Positions 47,128 through 55,975 of a stretch of 64,000 bases of DNA are shown piece after piece; position 1 is the stretch's first letter, and every line of letters starts with the position of its first letter. Both the position numbers and the translations under genes were made by a program. This DNA comes from Caulobacter sp. (GTDB lineage Bacteria > Pseudomonadota > Alphaproteobacteria > Caulobacterales > Caulobacteraceae): assembly GCA_017745235.1 (NCBI GenBank), contig JAGHZU010000001.1, forward strand, positions 248,001 to 312,000, in the 5' to 3' direction. The notes beneath the pieces were generated by a model. The model did not search any database. It had not been told where the DNA came from and saw nothing but the letters and a program-made list of their open reading frames with translations.

Positions 47128-47145
47128 CGAACGGTCTCTTTCGTG

Positions 47146-47182
47146 AAAAAAGGCGTCCGGCTCGGCAGGATGAGCCGGACGC
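47146..47182 (-). terminator. intrinsic terminator/attenuator in front of GH97 gene
   Basis: On the minus strand, 11-bp perfect arms GCGTCCGGCTC/GAGCCGGACGC with an 8-nt loop are followed by C and then six T. It lies 60-97 bp after the DUF6445 stop and ends only 18 bp before the GH97 start codon, leaving no room for a separate promoter between. Confidence 0.85.
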
Positions 47183-47242
47183 AGGGGAGAGAACTGACGC
47201 CTTCACGAACGGATGGCGAGGGCGGACGCGGAAGAATGAGGC

Positions 47243-47965
47243 TCATCGCGGTGGCGCGGCCTCGATGAAGCCGTTGGCCGTCAGGCGGCCTGCGGCGGGG
47301 TCGGTCGCGCCCGGCCCCGCGCCCAGCAGGGCCGAGTGCAGGACGTGGCCGCGATAGACGACCAGGCGGTTGAAGGCCCAGTCGGCCTGGTCGATCAGGT
47401 CGTAGTGCTCCATGCCGGCGCCGGCGTAGGCGGTGCGGGCGGAACCGGCCTCCAGCTCGGCCTGGGCGCAGGCCACGTAAGAACCCTGCCGGTCGCCGTC
47501 GACGGACTCGAAACCCGTGGCCTTGTGACGGAAGAAGCCGGTGCCGCCGAACGCGCCCCGGCCCAGATAGTGGACCATGGCCAGCCGGCCGGGCTCGGGG
47601 CCGTCGTGATGCGGGATTTTCTGCACCGGCGCGGCTTCGTCCGCCCCCGTCGCCGCCAGGCCGAAATAGCCGAAGAAGTTCAGTCCCGCCGAAGCCGGCA
47701 GGCCGAACGCCGCCTCCAGCGCCCCGCGCAGGGTGGCCAGCACGGTGCGGTAGTAGGCCTCGGGCAGGTTGGCGTTCAGGCCGGGATAGTTCGTATGCGG
47801 CGGAACATAGAACCGCGCCGCGCGCGCCGCCTCGATCATCGCGTCCGCGTCGTCCAGCATGTCGTCCACGACGAGCAGCGGCTGGCGCTCCCGGCCCACA
47901 TGGCGCAGGCGCACGCGGATGGCGCGTCCGATCCTCAGGTAGCGGTCGGTCGCCAGCAGGGTCAT
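47243..47965 (-). CDS. DUF6445 family protein, possible Fe(II)/2-oxoglutarate oxygenase fold
   Basis: A 240-residue soluble protein recognised as DUF6445, a family often found beside TonB receptors and halogenases. It shows an H-x-D (H119-H120-D121 in KIPHHDGP) and a distal His (RGHVLHSA, His207 or His210), the spacing of a Fe(II) triad on a double-stranded beta-helix. The middle segment FGYFGLAATG and the YLGRGAFGGTGFF stretch suit such a fold. Hydroxylase function is an inference. It overlaps the JmjC-like gene by ATGA and is therefore translationally coupled. Confidence 0.75.
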   Translation of the reverse strand: MTLLATDRYLRIGRAIRVRLRHVGRERQPLLVVDDMLDDADAMIEAARAARFYVPPHTNYPGLNANLPEAYYRTVLATLRGALEAAFGLPASAGLNFFGYFGLAATGADEAAPVQKIPHHDGPEPGRLAMVHYLGRGAFGGTGFFRHKATGFESVDGDRQGSYVACAQAELEAGSARTAYAGAGMEHYDLIDQADWAFNRLVVYRGHVLHSALLGAGPGATDPAAGRLTANGFIEAAPPR

Positions 47966-49023
47966 GGCGTTCCCCGCAGGTAGGCCATCTTCAACTGCTG
48001 CTTGAGCGAGGCGCGCAGCGACGGGCTCATCGCGCCCAAGGCCCCACGCAGTCCCTCGGGGATATGGGCGACCGCCGCATCGCCCTCACCGAAGACGTAG
48101 GCCTCGAACATGGCCCGCCAATAGGCCTTCTCGCCCGTCGGCAGGGCCTTCAGCGCCAGAAGCGCGGTCAGGAAGGCGTCCTGGGCCCGCTCCAGCCCGG
48201 TCGCCCAGTCGCCCCACCAGTAGTTGACCATGGCGTTGTAGGGGTCCAGCGAGGTGACGTGGTGCCACCAGTACTTGGGCACGAACAGCGCCTCGCCCGG
48301 CTCCAGCCAGGCGACGTGGGCGGCCGCGTGGGCCTGGCGGTAGCGCGGGAAGCGCTCCAGGTCCGGCGCCTCCGGGTCCACCAGCGACAGCGGGGGCGGA
48401 TTGTCCAGCGGCCCGACATAGAGGTTGGCCACCTGCTCGGGCGGGTACAGCACGAAGCGGCGGCGGCCGGCGATCACGCAGGCCAGGTTGTGGTCGCGGT
48501 CGTTGTGGGTCTGGGTCTTCAGCGGCCCGCCCACCCACAGGCGCGGAACGATCTGGGGCGGCATGGCGGCCAGGGCGTTCTGGTCCACGAACCCCAGGAG
48601 GTGGGTGCTGAGCGGCAGCATCTGGATGGCCACGAACGGCGCGTCCGGCTGGCCCAGCAGGCTCTCGATGCGATCCAGGGTCTCCGACACGCCCTTCTGG
48701 CGCTTGGAGAAGCTGAACTCGCGCATGTCCGGGCCATAGGCGTAGCGGCCCCCGCTGCTGGCGGGAGCCTCCATCACCGGGGCCATGGCGCCCTGGTCCA
48801 GGCGCTTGAGATAGGCGTTCAGGCGCGCCGGCCCGGCGCGGCCCGCCTCCAGGGCCGGCCAGGCGTCGAACAGCCCGCGGATCACCACCGGCCGCTCGGA
48901 CCGCAGCATGGCCTCGAAATCACCTGGTCCGGCCAGGACGCGCGCCTCCACGAGGGGCAGCCGGTCCAGGCCCAAGTCCGTATCCGCGTCCGTGCCCGAA
49001 AGGGAGATCGCCGCGCCGTCCAT
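47962..49023 (-). CDS. cupin-like/JmjC-type oxygenase
   Basis: The ATG at 49023 overlaps the previous stop (TGATG) and gives 353 residues. The sequence fits the cupin_8/JmjC group: RPVVIRGLFDAWPAL near residue 45, the iron-binding H173-x-D175 (THNDRDHN), the IAGRRRFVLYPP strand and the distal His (KYWWHHVTSL, His254/255). Relatives such as FIH hydroxylate protein side chains using Fe(II) and 2-oxoglutarate. It sits in the halogenase operon of the TonB locus, but its substrate is unknown. Confidence 0.85.
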   Translation of the reverse strand: MDGAAISLSGTDADTDLGLDRLPLVEARVLAGPGDFEAMLRSERPVVIRGLFDAWPALEAGRAGPARLNAYLKRLDQGAMAPVMEAPASSGGRYAYGPDMREFSFSKRQKGVSETLDRIESLLGQPDAPFVAIQMLPLSTHLLGFVDQNALAAMPPQIVPRLWVGGPLKTQTHNDRDHNLACVIAGRRRFVLYPPEQVANLYVGPLDNPPPLSLVDPEAPDLERFPRYRQAHAAAHVAWLEPGEALFVPKYWWHHVTSLDPYNAMVNYWWGDWATGLERAQDAFLTALLALKALPTGEKAYWRAMFEAYVFGEGDAAVAHIPEGLRGALGAMSPSLRASLKQQLKMAYLRGTP

Positions 49024-50513
49024 CAGCCCAGGCCCTCCAGGTAGAGACCGTGGGCGGGCTGGCGCCGGACCTGGGTCGCGACCAGGCCCAGGACGCGACG
49101 GAACTCGGCCTTCAGGGTCTCCGGCGCGGTGCGGTCGATGCGGGGCGGATGGCTTTGCGGGACCAGGCCGTGGCCCAGCAGCATCGCGCGCCAGCTGTCG
49201 GCGACAAAGCTCTCGTCCTCCAGCGCCGGCGCCTCGCCCCTCGCCCTGAACGTGGCGATCTTGCGGGCCAGCTCGGGCGAGATCTCGACCGCGCGCGCGC
49301 GCTTCCAGAACGCCCCCTCGCCATAGCGGTTGAGGGCATAGTGGACCGACTGGAAATCGCGGATCCGCTCGAACGCCGAGGCCGTGATCCGGTTGTACTC
49401 CGCCCGCTCGGCGCCGATACGCGGGGCGGTCGGGAAGAGGCCCAGCAGGTGGACCAGGCCCAGCTGGACGGCCAGCAGGTCGACGCCGTGCAGCGGATCG
49501 AAAACGCAGGCCGCCCGCCCCACGGCCACGCAGTTGCGCGACCAGGCGGCCCGGGCGCGTCCGGGCGAAATGGGGGCGACGCGCGCGACCTCCAGCGGCA
49601 GGCCGGCCACGGCCCCGGCCCGGCGCAGGGCGGCTTCGTCGTCGCCGTCGGCGCTGGACCAGGCATGCAGCACGTGGGTGGCCGTCCGCGTGGGATGCAG
49701 GCCGGTCCAGCCATGATCGCCGGCGCGGATCTCGGCATAGGCCGGCAGCGGGTCCAGGCGCGGAGCGCGGGCGCTGAGCAGGCGGTCGACGGGGAAGAAC
49801 GCCCGCCAGTCGTCGCGCGCCACGCCCAGGGCCGCGCCGATCAGTACGGCCTCCTCGCCGGTGGCGTCGATGAACAGGTCGCCCTCGATCACTCGCCCTC
49901 CGCCCAGGTCGATGGCCACGACGTCGCCGCTGGCCGAATCCAGGCGCACGCCCAGGGCCTGGGCCGGATGGCGCTCGACGCCCATCCGCGTGGCGGCGTC
50001 GGCCAGGAAGGCGGCGTAGGCGACGGCGGGCAGGTGGTAGGCGTAATCGGCGCGGCCGAAGACCTCGGTCTCCTCGTCCGGGATCAGCACCCGGCCCTGA
50101 CGGGCGGCCACGGCCGTGGGCGAAAAGTCTTCGAAAGCGACCTCCAACCCAAGGCCCCGCGCCTTCAGCCAGCAGGGGAAGAAGTCGTGGCGGTCGATCG
50201 GGGCTCCGTAAGCCCCGTGGGCGTGGAAGAAGGCCGGGACGCGGCCGGTGCTGTCGACGAAGTTCTGGCCCAGGGTGAAGGCGCCGCCGTTCGCGCGCAG
50301 CAGGGTCGCTTCGTCGAGGCGCAGCTGGTTGTGCAGCGCCTCCAGGGGCGGCTGGCACACGTGGACGTCCGCCACGCCCAGGCGTGAGGGCAGTTCGACC
50401 GCGCTGACCTGCACGCCCGCCGCCCGCAGCGCCGCCTGGAGCACCGCGGCCGACAGCCAAAGCGGGGCGTCTCGCCCCACGACCACCACACGAGTCGGTG
50501 CGCGCGCCGTCAC
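49023..50513 (-). CDS. degenerate tryptophan-halogenase-like protein
   Basis: The GTG at 50513 overlaps the halogenase stop (GTGA) and gives 496 residues; a longer frame to 50822 is out of context and was not used. The overall layout follows the PF04820 halogenase fold and aligns with the upstream halogenase. However, the FAD motif is VGRDAPLW (13-19) instead of GGGTAGW, the catalytic Lys is replaced by Thr80 (AFTLGQNF versus TIKLGIEF), the WxWxIP motif is degenerate (GWTGLHP), and the conserved Glu of PLES is His (DPLHG). It is probably a non-catalytic paralogue, perhaps a binding partner. Confidence 0.82.
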   Translation of the reverse strand: MTARAPTRVVVVGRDAPLWLSAAVLQAALRAAGVQVSAVELPSRLGVADVHVCQPPLEALHNQLRLDEATLLRANGGAFTLGQNFVDSTGRVPAFFHAHGAYGAPIDRHDFFPCWLKARGLGLEVAFEDFSPTAVAARQGRVLIPDEETEVFGRADYAYHLPAVAYAAFLADAATRMGVERHPAQALGVRLDSASGDVVAIDLGGGRVIEGDLFIDATGEEAVLIGAALGVARDDWRAFFPVDRLLSARAPRLDPLPAYAEIRAGDHGWTGLHPTRTATHVLHAWSSADGDDEAALRRAGAVAGLPLEVARVAPISPGRARAAWSRNCVAVGRAACVFDPLHGVDLLAVQLGLVHLLGLFPTAPRIGAERAEYNRITASAFERIRDFQSVHYALNRYGEGAFWKRARAVEISPELARKIATFRARGEAPALEDESFVADSWRAMLLGHGLVPQSHPPRIDRTAPETLKAEFRRVLGLVATQVRRQPAHGLYLEGLG

Positions 50514-52063
50514 GACTGGGGCTCCAGGATAGAGGCCGCGCAGTAGCCGGCCAGGAAGGCGTCGTGCGAGGCCATGGCCGCCACATTGACGTCGATGCGC
50601 GACTTGAGGTCCGCCAGCTTCCGCTCCAGCGCCTCCAGCGGCAGGCCGTCGGCCAAGCGGCTGTAGGCGCGGGACGCCAGCCCCTGGCCGTTCAGCACCG
50701 ACAGCCAGCTGTCGCGCGAGAACAGGCCGTACTGGTAGGCCGGCGTCGTGGCCCGCTCCTCGAACAGGGCGATCCGGTGGGTCAGGCTGTCGGGGATCTC
50801 CATCCCCCGCACGTGGTCCCACATCGGCTGGCCCACGCGGCTGTTGGCGGCGTAGTGCAGGATCAGGAAGTCGCGCACCCGGTCGTATTGCAGCTCGAAC
50901 CGGCGATTGAACTCGGCCGCCAGGCTCGGATCGACCTCGCCGCCCGGACCTGAGGCCGGCATCAGGTCGACCAGATCCAGCACCGCCGTCTGGATCAGGT
51001 AGATGCTGGTCGACTCCAGCGGCTCCAGGAACCCGCTGGCCAGGCCCACGGCCACCACGTTGCCGGTCCAGCCGCGCTCGCGTCGACCGGCCTGGAAGCG
51101 CAGCAGCCGCGGCTCGGCCTGGACCGGGCCGTCCAGCTTCGACAGCAGGGTCTGGCGCGCCCGCTCCTCGTCGAGGAAGGCGCTGGAGAAGACATAGCCG
51201 TTGCCGGTGCGATGCTGCAGCGGGATGCGCCAGGTCCAGCCCGCCTCCTGGGCGGTGGCGCGAGTGTAGGGGGTGATCGGCCCGGCCTTGCCGCAGGGAA
51301 CCGCCAGGGCGCGGTCGCAGGGCAGCCAGCGGCTCCAGTCCCGCCAGCCCACCTCCATCGTTCCGCCCGTCAGCAGCGAGCGGAAGCCCGAGCAGTCGAC
51401 GAACAGGTCGCCGGCGATGCGCGCGCCGCTCTTCAGGGTCAGGGCGGCGACACGGCCCGTCTCGCCGTCGCGGGCGATGTCCTGCACCAGCCCCTCGATC
51501 CGCCGCACGCCGCGTTCGGTGGCCCAGCGGCGCAGGAAGGCGGCGTAGAGGCCGGCGTCGAAATGGTACGCGTAGGCGTAGGTCGAGCGGATCGACCGGG
51601 CGTCCTCGTTGGGGAACTCGAACGCCCCGGCCCGGCAGGCGGCCACGGCGTAGGAATAGGCTTGCAGAGGCGCGACCTTCAGCCCGGCCAGGCGCGCGCG
51701 CGTCCAGTGATGCTGGAAGTCGATCCCGCCCCAGGCCTCGCCGAACGTGCCGAAGGGGTGGATGTAGCGGTCGCCGGGCAGGTTCCAGTCGCGGAACTCG
51801 ATGCCCAGCTTGATGGTCCCCTGCGTCTCGCGCATGAACCGCGCTTCGTCGATTCCGAGCAGGTCGTTGTAGGCCTTGATGTGCGGCAGGGTGGCCTCGC
51901 CGACCCCGACCGTGCCGATCTCGTCCGACTCCACCAGGGTGACGTCGTAGGCGCGCGGATCGAGCAGGCGCGCGAGGCCGGCGGCGGCCATCCAGCCCGC
52001 CGTGCCGCCGCCGACGATCACGACTTTCGTCCGCTCCGTCGTTTCTGGCCTGTCATAGCGCAT
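50510..52063 (-). CDS. flavin-dependent tryptophan halogenase family protein
   Basis: A 517-residue enzyme of PF04820. It has the FAD-binding GGGTAGW (residues 18-24), GVGEATLPHIK, the active-site Lys85 in TIKLGIEFRDW, the WxWxIP motif (GWTWRIPL) that blocks ordinary monooxygenation, and the LEPLESTSIYLIQ block with the Glu/Ser pair near the chloride or bromide site. It needs reduced FAD, halide and oxygen to make HOX that is carried to Lys. Relatives beside TonB receptors in Xanthomonas and Caulobacter are known to brominate indoles in vitro. It begins 75 bp after the TonB receptor. Confidence 0.92.
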   Translation of the reverse strand: MRYDRPETTERTKVVIVGGGTAGWMAAAGLARLLDPRAYDVTLVESDEIGTVGVGEATLPHIKAYNDLLGIDEARFMRETQGTIKLGIEFRDWNLPGDRYIHPFGTFGEAWGGIDFQHHWTRARLAGLKVAPLQAYSYAVAACRAGAFEFPNEDARSIRSTYAYAYHFDAGLYAAFLRRWATERGVRRIEGLVQDIARDGETGRVAALTLKSGARIAGDLFVDCSGFRSLLTGGTMEVGWRDWSRWLPCDRALAVPCGKAGPITPYTRATAQEAGWTWRIPLQHRTGNGYVFSSAFLDEERARQTLLSKLDGPVQAEPRLLRFQAGRRERGWTGNVVAVGLASGFLEPLESTSIYLIQTAVLDLVDLMPASGPGGEVDPSLAAEFNRRFELQYDRVRDFLILHYAANSRVGQPMWDHVRGMEIPDSLTHRIALFEERATTPAYQYGLFSRDSWLSVLNGQGLASRAYSRLADGLPLEALERKLADLKSRIDVNVAAMASHDAFLAGYCAASILEPQS

Positions 52064-52091
52064 GGTCGCACACCCGCTCGAACCAAGGGGT

Positions 52092-52122
52092 GACGCCGCC
52101 GCGGACGAACCGCGGCGGCGTC
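52092..52122 (-). other. strong hairpin between TonB receptor and halogenase
   Basis: Thirteen-bp perfect arms GACGCCGCCGCGG/CCGCGGCGGCGTC with a 5-nt loop lie 17 bp after the receptor stop and 28 bp before the halogenase start. There is no T tract behind it, so it could stabilise the receptor mRNA or partly terminate it and set the receptor well above the enzymes. Confidence 0.75.
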
Positions 52123-52138
52123 GTCTCCAGCTTCAGGA

Positions 52139-55100
52139 TCAGTACTTGAAGCGGATGCCCAGCTGGATGCGGCGGTCGTTCCGGATCCAGGACGAGTCGA
52201 TCTTCACCGGCTTGGCGCCCGGCGTCAGGCTGGAGTCGCCGAACACCTGCTGCTGGAAGACCGTCTTGGTGTCGAGGAGGTTGGAGCCGTCCAGCGACAC
52301 TTCGATGTTGTCGTTGACCTGGTAGCGGATCGAGCCGTCGAGGAAGCCCGTGCCCTTCTGCCACATCGGCAGGCCGATGCAGCAGTCCAGGTTGTTGGTC
52401 AGGAACGACGAGCGCCAGCTGTAGGCCAGGCGCATGGCCACCTTACCTTTTTCGTACAGGCCGACGATGTTGTAGGAGTCGTCCGAGATCCCCGCCAGGC
52501 GGTGGGAGTCGATGACCGACTTGCTCACGTCCAGGCCGCCGCCGAAGGCGATGGTGCCGCCCGCCGCGTAGCCCGGCTGGTTGGCCAGGTTGGAGTTGTT
52601 GATCCCGTCCTGCTTGGTGTGGGTGTAGTTGGCCTGGATGCCCAGGCCGTCCCACGGCGCCGGCAGGAAGTCGAAGAAGGTCTGGTAGGCGACCTCGAAG
52701 CCCTTCAGTTCGCCGCCGCCGTCGCCGTTGCGCGGACCACGGACAGTGACGTTCTGGGTCACGCCGTTGTTGGTGTAGGCGCGCAGGAATTCCCCGTAGG
52801 CGATCGAGCCGTTCAGCTTCTTGTAGAAGAAGTCGATCGTGAACGAGCTGCTGGGGCCGAAGTACTGCTCGTACGAGATGTCGAACTGGTCGGCCGTGAT
52901 CGGCTTCAGCGCGGCGTAGCCGGAGTCCGCGTTGAACTGGAAGTTATAGCCCACCACGTTGGCCGGGATGTGGGCCGCCGTCGGCGAGTTGTAGATCACA
53001 TAGGGCGAGTTGGCCGAGGTGTCCGGCACCGGCGGATTGATGCCGACGTAGTTGCGCAGCAGGCCGAAGTCCGGACGCGACATGGCGCGCGAGGCCGCGA
53101 AGCGAACGAACCGGTTCTCGCCCAGGTCGAAGCGGACGTTGAAGCTGGGCAGCCAGTTGCTGAACGAGCTGCCGTAGTCGTTCAGGGCCGAGCCGTCGTT
53201 GCTGAAGTTCTTCAGGTCGGGCGTCAACCAGCACGAGATGTTGGTGACGTTGTTGCCCGAGAGCGGGGTGTTGCAGGGCACCGCCGCGGCCAGGGTGTAC
53301 CAGCTGTCGTTGGGGAAGTGGACGCCGCCGCTGCTGTCGACCTTGGTATGCACGTAGCGCAGGCCGACATTGCCCTGCACGCCGATGCCGTTGAAGATCG
53401 TCTTGTCGTCGCCGCCGAAGCGCAGCATCGCGTAGGCGGCCTGCGTCTTCTCTTCCACGTCCAGCATTTCCGACGGCACGAAGCAGCCTTCGGTGTTGCT
53501 GGCGCGCTGGCACAGCGGGGTCCAGCCCATGGGCGAATTGGTGGTCGCCGCGCTCAGGGCCTTGATCAGGCCGTCGTGGTCCTGGAGCGTGCCCTTGCTG
53601 AGGAAGACCAGCTCGTTGTTGGGGAACACCTTGCCGTCGTAGAAGTCGCCCAGGCTGGCCGTCGTCCAGATGCCCGCGCCATAGCCCTTGAAGTCGGCCC
53701 GCGCGCCGCAGTTGCTGCCGCTGGTCGGATAGGGGGCCGGGCTGGTGTTGTCGATGTTGAAGCCCGGGCCGTTGCAGAAGTACGGCGCGGCCACCGGCGA
53801 CCAGTTGTAGGCGGTGTAGCGGACGTTCTGCTTGCGGTCGGCGTAGCGCACCCCGACCTTCAGCGAATTCAGCCAGCCGCCCTCGGCGAACTCGTATTCG
53901 CCGTCGGCGCGCAGGGCCAGTTCCTTGGCGTCGTTGTCCTCGTAGTGGTCCTGGATGAACGGGATCCAGTAGTTGTGCGGGTTGGACAGGAAGCCCGGCG
54001 CGTAGTTGACGTTCGAGCCCGGCTGCAGGGTGATCTGCGGGGTGCCGTCCTTGTTCACGCGATACTGGGCGTCGGCCATCGTCCGGTTGGCCACCAGGAT
54101 GTCGTAGTTGTTGGTGCTGGCCTTGATGTACTGGACGTCGAAATTGGTGTGCAGGCGGTCGCTGACGTCCCACTGCAGGTTGGCCGAGAAGTCCTGGGTC
54201 TTTTCGTGGTGGTCGAAGTTGCGGCCCTGGTTCTCGACATAGAGGCCTTCGCGGTCGGTCGAGCAGCCGCCGCCGCCGCAGTAGTTGACGAAGGGCGTGC
54301 CCGGCACGGCCGAGCCGTGGTTCAGGGCGTCCTGGAAGCTGCCGCCCCAGTCGCCGACCGGCTGGGTCAGGATGCCCGACTGCAGCATGCCGTTGGGGCC
54401 GAACACCAGCGGACCCGAGCCCTTGGCCGGACCGATGAAGGCGCTGGTCTGGGGCGTGAAGGCCGGCGCGGCCCACAGGCCGAACAGGCCGACGTTGACG
54501 CTGCGCTCCAGCCAGGCGTTCTGGTACTTGGAGTCGTTGTACTGGCCCTTGAAGCGGACTGTGCCGTCGTTGTTCTCGTATTGCACGGCCAGGGCGGTGC
54601 CCTTGCGCACGCGGTCATAGACCACCTGCGAGTAGTTCACCTGGTCGGGCATGTACTGCCAGCCCGTGCCGCCGTAGGGCGTGCTGGTGCAGGGGATCGA
54701 GCCGTCGGAGTTGACGATGACCTTGCCCGAGGTGTCCTGGTAGCCGGCCGAGCAGAACAGGCCGATGCGCTGCATCACCACGGCTTCGGTCTGGGTCAGG
54801 ACGTGCGAATAGGCGTAGTCGGCCATGACGCCGAAGCGGCCCACGTCGGTGTCCCAGTTCTTCGACACGATGCCCGAATATTCGTAGGTCACCTTGTCGG
54901 AGCGATTGCCGTAGTTGGCCTTGCCCGAGAACGAGAAGACCTGGTCCTTGGCGTCGAACGGCAGGCGGGTGCGCAGGTTGACCGTGCCGGCGATGCCGCC
55001 TTCGATCATCTCGGCCGTCTGGTTCTTGTAGCTGTCGACGCCCGCCATCAGTTCGGGCGAGATGTCGTTGAAGTTCAGGCCCCGGGCGGCGTCGGCCGAG

Positions 55101-55516
55101 AAGCTGTCGCGACCGTTGAATTCGGTGCGCACCTGGGTCAGGCCGCGGATCAGCACGGCGGCTGGCTCAGCCGAGAAGTGCGAGCTGTCGTCGCTGGACT
55201 GGAGACGCGAGACGGTGATGCCGGGCACCCGCTGCAGCGCCTCGGCGACGGACTTGTCAGGGAAGGCGCCGATGTCGGTCGCGGTGATCGAATCCACCAC
55301 GGTGTCGGCGTTCTTCTTCAGCATCTGCGAAGTCTCGAGCGACTTGCGCACGCCCACGACCACGACCTCGTCGACGGTGGCGTCGGACGGCTTGGCGGCG
55401 TCCTGGGCCCAGACCGGGCCGGCCACGCCGATCGCCGCCAGCGTCGCCAGGGAAACGCTTCCCCGGAGGATCGCCTTGCGCCCCTGGCTGAGACTGAAGT
55501 TCCTCATCATCTGCAT
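52139..55516 (-). CDS. large TonB-dependent receptor (carbohydrate-locus type)
   Basis: A 1,125-residue receptor with a signal peptide (cleavage near WAQ, residue 38), a TonB box and plug (VDEVVVVGVRKSLETS, FPDKSVAEALQRVPGITVSR, VLIRGLTQVRTEFNGR) and a barrel ending GIRFKY. The plug start and length match the Xanthomonas/Caulobacter class tied to plant oligosaccharide uptake. It heads the halogenase-oxygenase-GH97 genes. A 460-bp leader separates it from GCAAG/CTTGC operator-like repeats, suggesting LacI-type control. Its substrate is not known; the GH97 enzyme and symporter hint at an alpha-glucoside. Confidence 0.93.
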   Translation of the reverse strand: MQMMRNFSLSQGRKAILRGSVSLATLAAIGVAGPVWAQDAAKPSDATVDEVVVVGVRKSLETSQMLKKNADTVVDSITATDIGAFPDKSVAEALQRVPGITVSRLQSSDDSSHFSAEPAAVLIRGLTQVRTEFNGRDSFSADAARGLNFNDISPELMAGVDSYKNQTAEMIEGGIAGTVNLRTRLPFDAKDQVFSFSGKANYGNRSDKVTYEYSGIVSKNWDTDVGRFGVMADYAYSHVLTQTEAVVMQRIGLFCSAGYQDTSGKVIVNSDGSIPCTSTPYGGTGWQYMPDQVNYSQVVYDRVRKGTALAVQYENNDGTVRFKGQYNDSKYQNAWLERSVNVGLFGLWAAPAFTPQTSAFIGPAKGSGPLVFGPNGMLQSGILTQPVGDWGGSFQDALNHGSAVPGTPFVNYCGGGGCSTDREGLYVENQGRNFDHHEKTQDFSANLQWDVSDRLHTNFDVQYIKASTNNYDILVANRTMADAQYRVNKDGTPQITLQPGSNVNYAPGFLSNPHNYWIPFIQDHYEDNDAKELALRADGEYEFAEGGWLNSLKVGVRYADRKQNVRYTAYNWSPVAAPYFCNGPGFNIDNTSPAPYPTSGSNCGARADFKGYGAGIWTTASLGDFYDGKVFPNNELVFLSKGTLQDHDGLIKALSAATTNSPMGWTPLCQRASNTEGCFVPSEMLDVEEKTQAAYAMLRFGGDDKTIFNGIGVQGNVGLRYVHTKVDSSGGVHFPNDSWYTLAAAVPCNTPLSGNNVTNISCWLTPDLKNFSNDGSALNDYGSSFSNWLPSFNVRFDLGENRFVRFAASRAMSRPDFGLLRNYVGINPPVPDTSANSPYVIYNSPTAAHIPANVVGYNFQFNADSGYAALKPITADQFDISYEQYFGPSSSFTIDFFYKKLNGSIAYGEFLRAYTNNGVTQNVTVRGPRNGDGGGELKGFEVAYQTFFDFLPAPWDGLGIQANYTHTKQDGINNSNLANQPGYAAGGTIAFGGGLDVSKSVIDSHRLAGISDDSYNIVGLYEKGKVAMRLAYSWRSSFLTNNLDCCIGLPMWQKGTGFLDGSIRYQVNDNIEVSLDGSNLLDTKTVFQQQVFGDSSLTPGAKPVKIDSSWIRNDRRIQLGIRFKY

Positions 55517-55975
55517 GTGCTCCCTACTTTTTCGCCGCGCCGTCTTCGCGCGGGCTTGTCCTTGCTGCAGGTCCGGCTTCCTCGCCGGTCGAGCGGTCCG
55601 GCTTCCCGCCGATCCCGTTCGCGACCCCTTCCCTCTTGGTTTGCCCGGCCTCCGGGCTCTTTCGGTCGCCCCATACGGCCACGACCCGCGACGGCCTCGC
55701 CGCCAGCGGTTTCGTCGGTCGCGATGGAGTGAAGCCGGTCGGCCGGCTGCGGCGCGTCCCTGGACCGGGCCTCCTGGCTTTCCGGTCGTGCGCCTGGGGG
55801 GCGACGTCGTCGCTCGCCCCGCTTGATCCCCCTCCCCTTCGATACGATCTGGCCGGCGGCTTGGCGCCGCCTTGAGACCGACCGCCAGCGCCCCGGGCGG
55901 GACGCAAGACTTGCCGGTCGATCGAACGCCCGAGATCCAGCGAGTCCCCCTCGCCCGGCTCTCCAGCGCCTCGAC

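Noticed and set aside
49023..50822. Longer 599-codon version of the degenerate halogenase
   Set aside because: The extra N-terminal part is encoded inside the upstream halogenase in another frame; the GTG overlapping its stop is the sensible start.
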